Of a stretch of DNA of 64,000 bases, positions 42,570 through 51,675 are shown one piece after another (positions within the stretch are counted from its first letter, which is position 1; the number at the start of each line of letters is the position of its first letter). The stretch comes from Halobacteriales archaeon YIM A00013 (GTDB lineage Archaea; Halobacteriota; Halobacteria; Halobacteriales; Haloarculaceae): NCBI GenBank assembly GCA_025041195.1, contig JAKCFM010000002.1:372001-436000 (forward strand), read 5' to 3'. The position numbers were made by a program, and so were the translations under genes. The notes under the pieces are model-generated. The model saw only the letters and a program-made list of their open reading frames with translations, did not search any database and was not told the DNA's origin.

Positions 42570-44456
42570 ATGGCCGAATTCGAAGCTGAGACGGCGCTCT
42601 GTGAGCCACCGGAATGGGTGACACTCCAGCGAGCGCTCTTTGCTCTGAGTACGTCTGCAGTCGATCGATTCGTCGAGTTGTATATGACCGACAACGGCGC
42701 GCCAGTCTGGCCACCGGATGGCCACGAAGGGATCGACGGATTCGACGATCTCATCGAGGGAATCTACAACTGGCCGCTACTCTACGCGATGGGAGGTGAC
42801 CGAGGGCTGCTTGAGCAGGCCTGCACCGTCTACGAGGGAGCAGTTGAGAGGGCATCGCGAACGCCGACCCCGTTCGGTCACGCCATGGTCGAAGCCGAGT
42901 TCGAGGCCTGCCGTGACTGGTTCCATCTCGGTGAGGGAAACCTGTTCACCTACAATATGGGGCTGGCGATGCCAGACGATGCAGACGTTCGAGAACGGGC
43001 GACGCGGTTTGCCGACATGTACCGTCCGGACCACCCAGCTGCCAACTACGACGGCGAACGGCGATTGGTTCGTGGACCGATGAACGGCTCAATGGGGCCA
43101 GAGTACACGGATTTTTCGGCGTACGAGCATCATCCCTACGGCGCCGATTATCGCTGGGCTCGCCACGGGCTACCGTGGCGCGACGGCCCCTTCGATTCGA
43201 CGGAAGAGCTGCTCGATCCGGCGAACGAATCGACGCTGTTCGAGCTCATGGACAAACGGTGTTCCACCGGCGACATCCCGTTGAATCTGAACATCACCTC
43301 GTTGATGACGAACGCGTATCTGCACACGGGCGAAGCCGCCTACCGCGAGTGGGTGTTCGACTATCTTGCGGCGTGGCGAGAGCGAACGGCGGCGAATGAC
43401 GGAATCATCCCTGACAACGTCGGTCGATCGGGAGCGATCGGGGAATCGAACGACGGTTCGTGGTACGGTGGCTACTACGGCTGGTCCTGGGGCGGATGGC
43501 ATTACGTGGGGATCGGTCCGACCGTGGCCGCTGAAAACGCCGTCCTGCTGGGTGGGGAGACAGCACCGCTGGACTTTCCACGAGCGCAACTGGACCGACT
43601 GATCGACAACGCCATCGCCGTCCCGGACGGGGCCGGAAACGAAACCCTCTATCTCCCCCACAAATACGGCGATCCGGGGCCGTATCAGTATGACGAGGGC
43701 GGCGTCCTCACCGACGATGATGGATCGGTGCTGTATCGCGACGGCTTCTATGCGTTTCAACCGCACTCGGATCCGCCGTACGCCATCCACCTCTGGTATA
43801 TGTCACTTGATGACGATGATCGCGAGCGCGTTCGTCGACTTCGAAACCACGACAGCAAGCCGTGGAGCCGTGTCGATCCGACACCGAGCACCAAACACGG
43901 TGCCGGGGAGGAGTACGCCTGGCTTTCGTATCTTGACGGAGCGTATCCCGACTATCCTGTGGCAGCCCTCCAGGCCGCCCGATCACGACTGTATCACCAG
44001 TGTCGTCGAATGGACAAAGAGGGTGGGCCACCGGAATCGCCGTCGGAGGACTACTGCAGAGACCGCAATCCTGTGTTCCACCGCGCACTGTTACAACTCA
44101 CGATGGGGGCACCCCAGCCGATCTACTACGGCGGCCTGGTGATGGCACAGCTTCGCCATTTTGACCCGGACCGAGGGCGGCCAGGACTGCCACCGGGCGT
44201 TGGAGCGCTGGTTTCGCGCGTGAACGATGACGGCGTCACCGTCCAGTTCGTCAACGCGGGCGTCACCGCCAGAACGGTGTGCACACAGGCGGGTGCGTAC
44301 GGTGAACATCGCATTACAGGCCTCGAACACGGAGACGAATCGGTCGATCTCGATACGAAAACGATCAGGGTCGGATTACCAAGTGCCTCGACGATCACGC
44401 TTGACATCGACCTCGATCGGTTCGTGAATGATCCCAGCTACGAGCAGTCTCTGTGA
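42570..44456 (+). CDS. Uncharacterised alpha/alpha-barrel protein, possible GH154-like glycosidase
   Basis: A 628-aa cytoplasmic protein (no signal peptide). YNWPLLYAMGGDRGLLEQA, EFEACRDWFHLGEGNLFTYNMGLA, a YDGERRLVRGPMNGSMGPE segment, WYGGYYGWSWGGWHYVGIG and a C-terminal beta domain suggest an (alpha/alpha)6 barrel with a beta-sandwich tail. The DWFHxGEG segment recalls the beta-glucuronidase family GH154, but I cannot verify this. It is followed 56 nt later by a GH28 gene, so it probably acts on an oligogalacturonide or pectic side chain inside the cell. Confidence 0.6.
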   Translation: MAEFEAETALCEPPEWVTLQRALFALSTSAVDRFVELYMTDNGAPVWPPDGHEGIDGFDDLIEGIYNWPLLYAMGGDRGLLEQACTVYEGAVERASRTPTPFGHAMVEAEFEACRDWFHLGEGNLFTYNMGLAMPDDADVRERATRFADMYRPDHPAANYDGERRLVRGPMNGSMGPEYTDFSAYEHHPYGADYRWARHGLPWRDGPFDSTEELLDPANESTLFELMDKRCSTGDIPLNLNITSLMTNAYLHTGEAAYREWVFDYLAAWRERTAANDGIIPDNVGRSGAIGESNDGSWYGGYYGWSWGGWHYVGIGPTVAAENAVLLGGETAPLDFPRAQLDRLIDNAIAVPDGAGNETLYLPHKYGDPGPYQYDEGGVLTDDDGSVLYRDGFYAFQPHSDPPYAIHLWYMSLDDDDRERVRRLRNHDSKPWSRVDPTPSTKHGAGEEYAWLSYLDGAYPDYPVAALQAARSRLYHQCRRMDKEGGPPESPSEDYCRDRNPVFHRALLQLTMGAPQPIYYGGLVMAQLRHFDPDRGRPGLPPGVGALVSRVNDDGVTVQFVNAGVTARTVCTQAGAYGEHRITGLEHGDESVDLDTKTIRVGLPSASTITLDIDLDRFVNDPSYEQSL

Positions 44457-44482
44457 GATAGGCAGTCACTGACTGGACAATA

Positions 44483-44493
44483 TTTATTATTTA
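44483..44493 (+). promoter_or_regulatory. TATA-like box of GH28 gene
   Basis: TTTATTATTTA, centred about 26 nt before ATG 44513; fits a leaderless GH28 transcript. Confidence 0.5.
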
Positions 44494-44512
44494 TCCCGTC
44501 ATCGTTCATACG

Positions 44513-46045
44513 ATGGAGTCATCCCCAGAGACGGCGCGGTCTATCGCGGCGTACGGTGTCAGTGGCGACGGGACCACAGTGGAGACAGATAAGATTCAAT
44601 CAGCGCTCACAGAGTGTGCAGAATCGGGCGGCGTCCTCAGATTTCCGCCAGGGGAGTATCTGACCGGCCCGCTCACCGTTGGGTCCAATACGACCATCGA
44701 AATACAGTCCGGAGCCACGCTCCGGTTCGTTCGAGATCTGACGGCGTTTCCGTCAGTCGAAAGCCGATGGGAGGGATGGGAGCAGACCGGCTTTCATCCC
44801 TGTGTATGGATCGATACCGCCTCGAATGTGACAATTCGAGGTGGTGGCGTTATCGATGGACAGGGATCGTACTGGTGGCAGTACACCGATATGGCCCCCG
44901 AAACCCGCCCGACCACACTGACGGATCGGCTGGACGAGTTTTCGCAGGCAAATGAACACGCCGACGATGTGAGCTCGTTCACACTCAGACCGCCACTCTG
45001 TCAGATTCACCGCTCCGAAGACGTGAGCATTAGCGGTGTCACGCTCCGAAACTCGCCGTTCTGGAACACGCACGTGGTGTATTCCGACGACGTTGTGCTC
45101 ACGGACCTCCGGATCGAAAATCCTGCGGACGCTCCGAACGGCGATGGTATCGACATCGATTCGTCCACCCACGTTCACGTCAGCGATTCGTTCATCGATG
45201 CCGGCGACGATGCGATCTGCATCAAATCCGGAAAAGACAAGGCGGGTCGCCAGATCGGTCGTGCAGCGGAGAAGATCACTGTCACAAACTGCACCGTTGA
45301 AGCCGGTCACGGCGGCGTCGTGATTGGCTCGGAGATGTCTGGTGACGTGCGTGATGTCGTGGTCAGCAACTGTACGTTTACGGACACCGATCGCGGCATC
45401 CGCATCAAGACACAGCGCGGCCGTGGCGGCTGTGTCGAGGATTGTCGCTTCTCGACGATCGTCATGCGACGTGTTGCCTGTCCGTTTGTGATCAACGGCT
45501 ACTACTTCACGGATATCGACGCCGACCCACAGCCGGTGGATGGAACCACGCCGATCGTCAGGCGAATCCATTTCACAGACATCACGGCCACGAACGTCGA
45601 ATCGGCCGGCTTTCTGGCTGGACTCCCAGAGCAACCGTTTGGTCCCATCACGCTCACCAACGTGGATATCAGCGCCACGCGGTCGCTCGATGCTAGCGAA
45701 CTGAGCCCGGCGATGGCCGCGGGATACGAACAGCAACACGGACTGTTCGCTAAATCACTGTCTGAACTCGCCGTTCGTAACGTTCGGCTGCAAGTTGCCG
45801 ATGGCCCACTGCTAACGCTGCAGGCCACCGAAACCGTCACGATCGATGGACTGGACGTTCCAGAAGGGGCGACCGATATCGAGCTTGCGGATGTCGAACG
45901 GACGACCCTCCGGAACGCACGACTGCCAACGACGACCCGAATCAGTCACCGTGGCGAGTCCGCGGCGCAGTTACGGGTCGACGAGGACATTGAGACAGCC
46001 ATTGACGCTGCGGACTCGGAAAAATTGACCGTCAAACGGTCCTGA
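44513..46045 (+). CDS. GH28 polygalacturonase-like glycoside hydrolase
   Basis: A 510-aa parallel beta-helix enzyme. VSGDGTTVETDKIQSAL at the N-terminus is typical of GH28. The catalytic region shows NGDGIDIDSSTHVHVSDS, then GDDAICIKSG, then GHGGVVIGSE and GIRIKTQRG, carrying the three Asp, the His and the Arg-Ile-Lys of the family. No signal peptide is visible, so it probably acts on imported oligogalacturonides as an exo-type enzyme. The start is supported by the TATA-like element at 44483. Confidence 0.9.
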   Translation: MESSPETARSIAAYGVSGDGTTVETDKIQSALTECAESGGVLRFPPGEYLTGPLTVGSNTTIEIQSGATLRFVRDLTAFPSVESRWEGWEQTGFHPCVWIDTASNVTIRGGGVIDGQGSYWWQYTDMAPETRPTTLTDRLDEFSQANEHADDVSSFTLRPPLCQIHRSEDVSISGVTLRNSPFWNTHVVYSDDVVLTDLRIENPADAPNGDGIDIDSSTHVHVSDSFIDAGDDAICIKSGKDKAGRQIGRAAEKITVTNCTVEAGHGGVVIGSEMSGDVRDVVVSNCTFTDTDRGIRIKTQRGRGGCVEDCRFSTIVMRRVACPFVINGYYFTDIDADPQPVDGTTPIVRRIHFTDITATNVESAGFLAGLPEQPFGPITLTNVDISATRSLDASELSPAMAAGYEQQHGLFAKSLSELAVRNVRLQVADGPLLTLQATETVTIDGLDVPEGATDIELADVERTTLRNARLPTTTRISHRGESAAQLRVDEDIETAIDAADSEKLTVKRS

Positions 46046-46238
46046 ACTGCGTTCCGCATAGGCGAACGATTCATCGTTGGGTGTGGATGTACCACTGTAC
46101 CCTCAGTGGCCAAATCACCCACCGACACGCCCAGCGTGATCCACCCTCCTGGACGGTTTCGATTTCGCCAGCAGCGAACGACAAACGGCAATCTGGCGTC
46201 TGGGGAAACAGTTACGGTTCTGTCACCATGAGTGTGCG

Positions 46239-47291
46239 ATGGACATGCAAACACAGGACAGATCCATTGCAGTTGGTGTAGTCGGGATTGGGAGTCTTGG
46301 ACGCCGACTCGCAGAGCAGTTCTCGCGGCTGGAAGACGCCGAATTACGCGCGATCGCGGAGGTATCTGCAGAACGGCTGGCGACGATCGGCGACAGACTC
46401 GGTGTGCCTGCCGGATTCCGGTATGAAACGCTTGCGGAGATGCTCGATTCAGAAGCGCTCGACGCCGTTGGAATCGCGACACCAAATGGGCTGCATTACG
46501 AGCAGGTCACCGCCGCACTGGAGGCAGGCTGTCACGTCCTTTGCGAAAAGCCCCTCGCTACGGACGCCCGTAACGCGTGCGACCTGCTTGAGCAAGCGTC
46601 GTCCTCTGATCGGACGGTGATGGTAGGCTACCAGCGCCACCTGAATCCGGCGTTCGAACTCGCCCGCGAGCGCTGGGCAACCGGCGACCAGACGCCCAGA
46701 TTCATCACCGGAGAGATCACTCAGGACTGGCGCGAGCATTTCGAAACGATGGAGAACTGGCGGATGGATCCGACGCTCAGCGGCGGTGGCCATCTCCTCA
46801 ACGTCGGAACCCACGTGATCGACGCAATTCTCTGGACGACCGGCCTCACTCCGACACACGTGACCGCCCAAATGGAGTTTGCAGACGACGAGCAGCGGTT
46901 CGATCAGCAATCAGCAATCATTCTGGAGTTCGAGGAGGGTGGATTTGCAACGATCCACGACACCGGGATGGTCGCCCGAACCCGTGAGCACATTCATATC
47001 TGGGACGATGCTGGTGCAGTGTATCTCGAAGGTGTCGAATGGGATGAGAGAACCGGCTACCTGATCGATGCGGACGGCACCGAGCACGAACCGTATCAAT
47101 CATACACGCGCGATCTTGCCAAAGGGCAAGCATTTCTCAACGCCGTCACCGACGGATCCGAGCCACCAGCGACCGTCGAAGACGGCTGTCTGGCGACGAT
47201 CGTTACCATGGGTGCCTACGAATCCGCTCGGCGGGGCGAGCGAATCGAACTCGTCGAAGAATTTCCGTTCGCCGAATTCCTGCTCGACTGA
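46239..47291 (+). CDS. Gfo/Idh/MocA-family oxidoreductase
   Basis: A 350-aa NAD(P)-dependent sugar dehydrogenase. The N-terminal VGIGSLGRR Rossmann loop, GIATPNGLHYEQVTAALEAG, then CEKPLATDARNA with the conserved E-K-P, and GGGHLLNVGTHVIDAILW in the substrate domain are clear. Substrate unknown; the neighbours suggest a uronic acid or 3-keto sugar, perhaps together with the ThuA protein. The start ATG 46239 or 46245 are both possible. Confidence 0.87.
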   Translation: MDMQTQDRSIAVGVVGIGSLGRRLAEQFSRLEDAELRAIAEVSAERLATIGDRLGVPAGFRYETLAEMLDSEALDAVGIATPNGLHYEQVTAALEAGCHVLCEKPLATDARNACDLLEQASSSDRTVMVGYQRHLNPAFELARERWATGDQTPRFITGEITQDWREHFETMENWRMDPTLSGGGHLLNVGTHVIDAILWTTGLTPTHVTAQMEFADDEQRFDQQSAIILEFEEGGFATIHDTGMVARTREHIHIWDDAGAVYLEGVEWDERTGYLIDADGTEHEPYQSYTRDLAKGQAFLNAVTDGSEPPATVEDGCLATIVTMGAYESARRGERIELVEEFPFAEFLLD

Positions 47292-47361
47292 GAGGGAAGA
47301 ATCAGCAGTTGTCGATCCAGACAATTATTTTGTGTATCCATTTTGCGAACATATTAGTTAA

Positions 47362-47369
47362 TTATAAAT
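47362..47369 (+). promoter_or_regulatory. TATA-like box of the solute-binding protein gene
   Basis: TTATAAAT, centred about 27 nt before ATG 47393. The stretch 47330-47370 is AT-rich, typical of a strong haloarchaeal promoter. Confidence 0.6.
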
Positions 47370-47392
47370 ACCAGTAACTGAAACAGGGTTCC

Positions 47393-49258
47393 ATGGTCAG
47401 CAGTACCAAAGACCACCGTAGCGCCAGCACGAGACGGCAGTTTCTCAGACTCGGTGCTGTGAGTGGAACGTTGCTCGTTGCGGGTTGTATGAGTGGGACG
47501 GATGACAGTGGTGGCTCCAACGGCGGCGGTGATGGACGGACGTTCCGTGTGTTCGATCCGCTGACGAGCAAGGCCACGCCGACGGATCGACACCTCAATC
47601 CCTGGAACGGGGAGAAGACCGGCTGTTGGCACCCGGGAGCGGCCATCATGGACCGGCTCGCAGTGTACGCCCCAACGGTGAACGAGGCATACCCCCTGAT
47701 GGCGAAATCCTGGGAGAAATCGGACGACACGACGCTCTCGGTGACGCTAGATGACCGGTGGACGTGGCACAACGGCGATCAGTTCGTGGCCGACGATTAC
47801 GTGATGGAACAGCAGATCGAGCTGGAGATCTTACAATACACGGCCGAAGAAGAGGGTCGTGAACGCCCGCATCAGGTGATGGAATCGATCGAAGCCGTCG
47901 ATGACACCCACTTCGAGATCACCCTCCACGATCCGCTCGACCCGGTGTTTGCAGTGCAGAACACCATCGGTTCGTACCACGGAAATCTCGGTCGTGGTGT
48001 GTTCACCAAACACACTGACGAGAAATGGCAGGAGTGGCACGAACGGCTCCAGAACACGAGCGGTGATGAGAAAGGAGAGGTGGTCGCGGAGATCACCGGC
48101 GCCGCGTATCCGAAGATTAACTCGGACAACGCGATCGGACACGGCCCGTTCAAGATAGCCGACGTGGGTGATGACATCATCACGATGGAGATATACGAGG
48201 ATCACCCGAACGCAGCCAACATCGAGATCGACGAGTTCCAGCTCAAGCTCTTCTCACAGGATCAACCCACCCAGCCATACTCACAGAATAAGGTTGACGC
48301 CTCGCACAAGGGCTTTCCCGTTCCGGAGGACCAGCGGAGTTCGCTTCCAGACGAGCACACGCTGTTCCGTGAAGGACGGTCAAGCAACAAGCTGTTCGCG
48401 TTCAACTGTGGTCACGGCGTCGACGACTACGACACGCCATTTGAGAGTCCAAACGTCCGCAAAGCGGTGGCGCACATTTTCGACAAAAAGCAGGTCGAAA
48501 CGCTGCTCAAAGGCGTCAACCGTGTGTTCGAGTGGCCGGCCTGTCGGCTCCCAGGGAAGGTGTTGCGCGAAGACAGCCACGAGTCGACGTCGCTCGTGAA
48601 AGACAACTTCACCACCTACGGAACGAACGACACCGAACGAGCAGCCGAGTTGCTTCGCATGGAAGATTACAGCCAGAATGGCGATGGCCAGTGGATGACG
48701 CCGGACGGAAGTCCGTTCGAGATCACCATCATGAATGGGGCCGAACGGCCGGATATTACGCTTCTCAGTGAGAATCTGAAGCAGTTCGGCATCCAGGCAA
48801 CCATCGAGCAGGTTGATGATGCGACGATGGACCAGAACCGCATAGACGGCCATTACGATCTGATGCCCGACGGGTCGAGTGCCAACGGCGTCACCGCGCT
48901 CTGGGCGCTTGGCCTCGTCCCTGACTGGATTCAGTCGATCACGCACTTCCAGCCAACCCGAGAGATTCCAATGCCGATCGGCGACCCCGAGGGCAACAGT
49001 GGCACAAAAGAGATCAACATCGAAGAGCACATTCGACAGTGGCAGGTCACTGGTGAGTCGAAATACCACCACGAACTGATGTGGTGGTGGAACCAGACGC
49101 TCCCCGAAGTGGAGATGATGTATCAGCCCGATGCTGGGGGCTACAACTCTGCCAACTGGGAACTGGACGTGAAAGACGAGATCAGAAACGGTGTGGACGA
49201 CGCTCTCTACATCGCCACGAAGGTCGAAGACGGCTCGCTGAAATACGTCGGTGACTGA
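47393..49258 (+). CDS. Family-5 ABC transporter solute-binding lipoprotein
   Basis: A 621-aa extracellular binding protein (SBP_bac_5, DppA/OppA type). A twin-arginine motif (STRRQFLRLG) is followed by VAGC, and then a Ser/Gly-rich linker. LTVTLDDRWTWHNG-type and GHGPFKI segments are family-like. With two permeases and a fused ATPase downstream it forms a complete importer. Family-5 importers take peptides, but many archaeal ones take oligosaccharides; oligogalacturonides are the likely cargo here. Confidence 0.9.
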   Translation: MVSSTKDHRSASTRRQFLRLGAVSGTLLVAGCMSGTDDSGGSNGGGDGRTFRVFDPLTSKATPTDRHLNPWNGEKTGCWHPGAAIMDRLAVYAPTVNEAYPLMAKSWEKSDDTTLSVTLDDRWTWHNGDQFVADDYVMEQQIELEILQYTAEEEGRERPHQVMESIEAVDDTHFEITLHDPLDPVFAVQNTIGSYHGNLGRGVFTKHTDEKWQEWHERLQNTSGDEKGEVVAEITGAAYPKINSDNAIGHGPFKIADVGDDIITMEIYEDHPNAANIEIDEFQLKLFSQDQPTQPYSQNKVDASHKGFPVPEDQRSSLPDEHTLFREGRSSNKLFAFNCGHGVDDYDTPFESPNVRKAVAHIFDKKQVETLLKGVNRVFEWPACRLPGKVLREDSHESTSLVKDNFTTYGTNDTERAAELLRMEDYSQNGDGQWMTPDGSPFEITIMNGAERPDITLLSENLKQFGIQATIEQVDDATMDQNRIDGHYDLMPDGSSANGVTALWALGLVPDWIQSITHFQPTREIPMPIGDPEGNSGTKEINIEEHIRQWQVTGESKYHHELMWWWNQTLPEVEMMYQPDAGGYNSANWELDVKDEIRNGVDDALYIATKVEDGSLKYVGD

Positions 49259-49304
49259 TCGCCCCGAACGTATATGGTGAACGAGAACACACGACAGCAC
49301 ACAG

Positions 49305-49499
49305 ATGGGCATCGTACAATCAATGGCGCGGGTGTGTATTGGAATTGATGTGTTGTTGCTGGTGTTGCTTGGCTACTCGTTTGCCTTTCTGGAGCCTGCG
49401 TCAGCGTCGTTCGTAATCGCCACCATCACCCTCATCCCAATAGCCATCACGCTCGTTGGGGGCCTTGCTGTGTTTCATTTCGACTGGGATCCGCTGTAG
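49305..49499 (+). CDS. Small two-TM membrane protein within ABC operon
   Basis: A 64-aa hydrophobic protein with two transmembrane segments (about 8-28 and 33-56) and a short C-terminal FHFDWDPL. It sits between the binding protein and the first permease, in the direction of the operon. No family recognised. It may be an accessory or a spacer product; a chance reading frame is less likely given the clean two-helix pattern. Confidence 0.6.
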   Translation: MGIVQSMARVCIGIDVLLLVLLGYSFAFLEPASASFVIATITLIPIAITLVGGLAVFHFDWDPL

Positions 49500-49582
49500 G
49501 TGGTGGATTTATATCATTGTCAATTCCTTACAGATGGGAACTTTGATTAGGGTACCAGAAATATGTAGCGTGTACTCATACC

Positions 49583-50587
49583 ATGGTTTTCAACAACTGG
49601 CGCATCCGTCGCGTCGGACAGGCAGTGTTTACTGTGTGGGCGGTCCTCACACTGTCGTTCGCACTGGTGCGGCTAATGCCCGGGAATCCGATGGGCGCAA
49701 TGCTCGTCCAGCTCGAACAGTCGGGGATGAATCCGGCACGAGCACGTGAGCTGGTCGAAGCCAGACTGAGCGTTCGGCCGGACGAACCCATACCGATCGC
49801 GTACGTGAACTATCTGACGTCGACGGTACAGGGAGATCTCGGCCAGTCGATCGCGAGTGGTGAGCCGGTGGCAAACGAGATCGCCCAGGCGCTGCCGTGG
49901 ACACTGTTCGTGATGAGCTGGTCGCTCTGTATCACGTTCATCCTGGGAGTGGTGGTTGGCGCGTTGATGGCCTACTGGGAGGGCGGTCGGCTCGACGTGG
50001 GACTCACCTCGTGGGCCATTCTAATGGGCTCGATCCCGTTCTACGTGCTGGCGTTTCTCCTGTTGATTTTTCTGTCGTACCGGTTTGGCTGGTTTCCAGC
50101 AGGTGGCAAATACGTGGCCGGTACCGAGCCAGGATTCAACCTCCCATTCATTTCAGGCGTGGTGTATCACGCGATATTACCGGTGATATCGATGCTCGTT
50201 GCCTCCGGGGTGGCGTCGCTGGGAATGCGTGGCAACTCGATTCGCGTGCTCGGCTCGGATTATCTCCGGGTTGCCAGGCTGCGTGGGCTCTCCGATCTGA
50301 CGATCTCTAGCCAGTACGTCGCCCGCAACGCCATCCTTCCGATGTACACCACCCTGTTGATCAGCATCGGCGAGATGTTCGGCGGATCGGTCGTGCTTGA
50401 GCAGGTGTTTCAGTACAAGGGGCTTGGCTACTACCTGTATCGGGCGGTGAACATCAGGGACTATCCACGGATGATGGGTGGATTCATGGTGATCACCATC
50501 GCCGTTGTCATTGCGCTGTTCATCGCCGATATGACCTACTCCATGATCGACCCACGGGCAGGAGGATCGAGCAATGAATCGTACTGA
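49583..50587 (+). CDS. ABC transporter permease (DppB/OppB-like)
   Basis: A 334-aa integral membrane protein with about six hydrophobic segments. The N-terminal FNNWRIRRVGQAVFTVWAVLTLSF and RLMPGNPMGA are typical of DppB, as are the DYLRVARLRGLSD coupling loop and the FQYKGLGYYLYRAVNIRDYPRMMG C-terminal stretch. It forms the channel with the permease at 50635. Confidence 0.92.
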   Translation: MVFNNWRIRRVGQAVFTVWAVLTLSFALVRLMPGNPMGAMLVQLEQSGMNPARARELVEARLSVRPDEPIPIAYVNYLTSTVQGDLGQSIASGEPVANEIAQALPWTLFVMSWSLCITFILGVVVGALMAYWEGGRLDVGLTSWAILMGSIPFYVLAFLLLIFLSYRFGWFPAGGKYVAGTEPGFNLPFISGVVYHAILPVISMLVASGVASLGMRGNSIRVLGSDYLRVARLRGLSDLTISSQYVARNAILPMYTTLLISIGEMFGGSVVLEQVFQYKGLGYYLYRAVNIRDYPRMMGGFMVITIAVVIALFIADMTYSMIDPRAGGSSNESY

Positions 50588-50634
50588 TCGACCGCACGTT
50601 CGACTGGCACCACAGCAGCGACCACACCACAACG

Positions 50635-51675
50635 ATGACTGATAGAGACCACAGAGAGACACTCACTGATGCACTGGATGGAACTTGCACCGACGGTGGA
50701 ACGCCAACGCCGTTCGAAACCGTCTCACAGGTTACGGAGACCCGAGAGGACAAGTTCCGAAACGTCTACGACACGTACGTCAGAGCGCCGTTATCGATCG
50801 TCTGGGGCGACTGGCGGGCACGAATCGGATTCGCGATCATCCTCTGTTATCTCCTGATGGGAACGGTTGGAACCGTGGTGATCGAGCCAACCGCACCGGC
50901 CGAGGGCCCAGCCCTTGCACAACCGTTCGAAACGATGGACTATCCGCTGGGAACGACCGATATGGGCCGGGATCTGTTCAGCCAGGTGGTCCATTCGACC
51001 CAGGAGATGCTGAAGATGATCACCGCCGGCGCACTGTTTTCAGTAACGCTTGGCACGGTTGTCGGCGCGGTTGCGGGATATAAAGGTGGCTGGGTTGACA
51101 CCGTGCTGAGCGCTATCACGGACGTGTTCATCAACATTCCCGGCTTTCCGCTGGTGATGGTGCTCGTGGCAATTTTCGAGATGGGGGAAAATCCCTACAT
51201 GATCGGGATCCTTCTCTCGGTTGCGTCCTGGAGTGGGCTGGCACGAGCGATCAGATCACAGGTGTTGACGCTTCGCCATGAATCGTTCGTCGAGTCCGCC
51301 CGAACGATGGGGCTGCCAACCCATGTGATCGTCTCAAAAGAGATCGTTCCTCCGCTGTTGCCGTACATCGTGATCAATCTCACGAACGCCGCACGGCGAG
51401 TGATCTTCGAGGCCGCCGCGCTGTACTATCTCGGCATTCTACCGTTCGAAGATCTCAACTGGGGAGTCACACTCCAGCTTGCCTATGAGGCCGAGGCACA
51501 CGCGCGACCCCAGGCACTGCACTGGTTTCTCGTCCCGATGGCCGCGATCACCGGCATTTCGATCGGCCTGATCCTGCTCGGCCAATCGCTCGACCGGGTG
51601 TTCAATCCCCGCGTTCGGGCCCGTCACGAGAAAACGACCGCTGACGACGACACGCTTGAGGCAACCACACACTGA
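50635..51675 (+). CDS. ABC transporter permease (DppC/OppC-like)
   Basis: A 346-aa permease with the DppC pattern: a cytoplasmic N-terminus, FAIILCYLLMG as first membrane segment, PLGTTDMGRDLFSQVV, and ESARTMGLPTHVIVSKEIVPP as the EAA coupling loop. The last codon overlaps the ATG of the ATPase gene by one base. Confidence 0.92.
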   Translation: MTDRDHRETLTDALDGTCTDGGTPTPFETVSQVTETREDKFRNVYDTYVRAPLSIVWGDWRARIGFAIILCYLLMGTVGTVVIEPTAPAEGPALAQPFETMDYPLGTTDMGRDLFSQVVHSTQEMLKMITAGALFSVTLGTVVGAVAGYKGGWVDTVLSAITDVFINIPGFPLVMVLVAIFEMGENPYMIGILLSVASWSGLARAIRSQVLTLRHESFVESARTMGLPTHVIVSKEIVPPLLPYIVINLTNAARRVIFEAAALYYLGILPFEDLNWGVTLQLAYEAEAHARPQALHWFLVPMAAITGISIGLILLGQSLDRVFNPRVRARHEKTTADDDTLEATTH

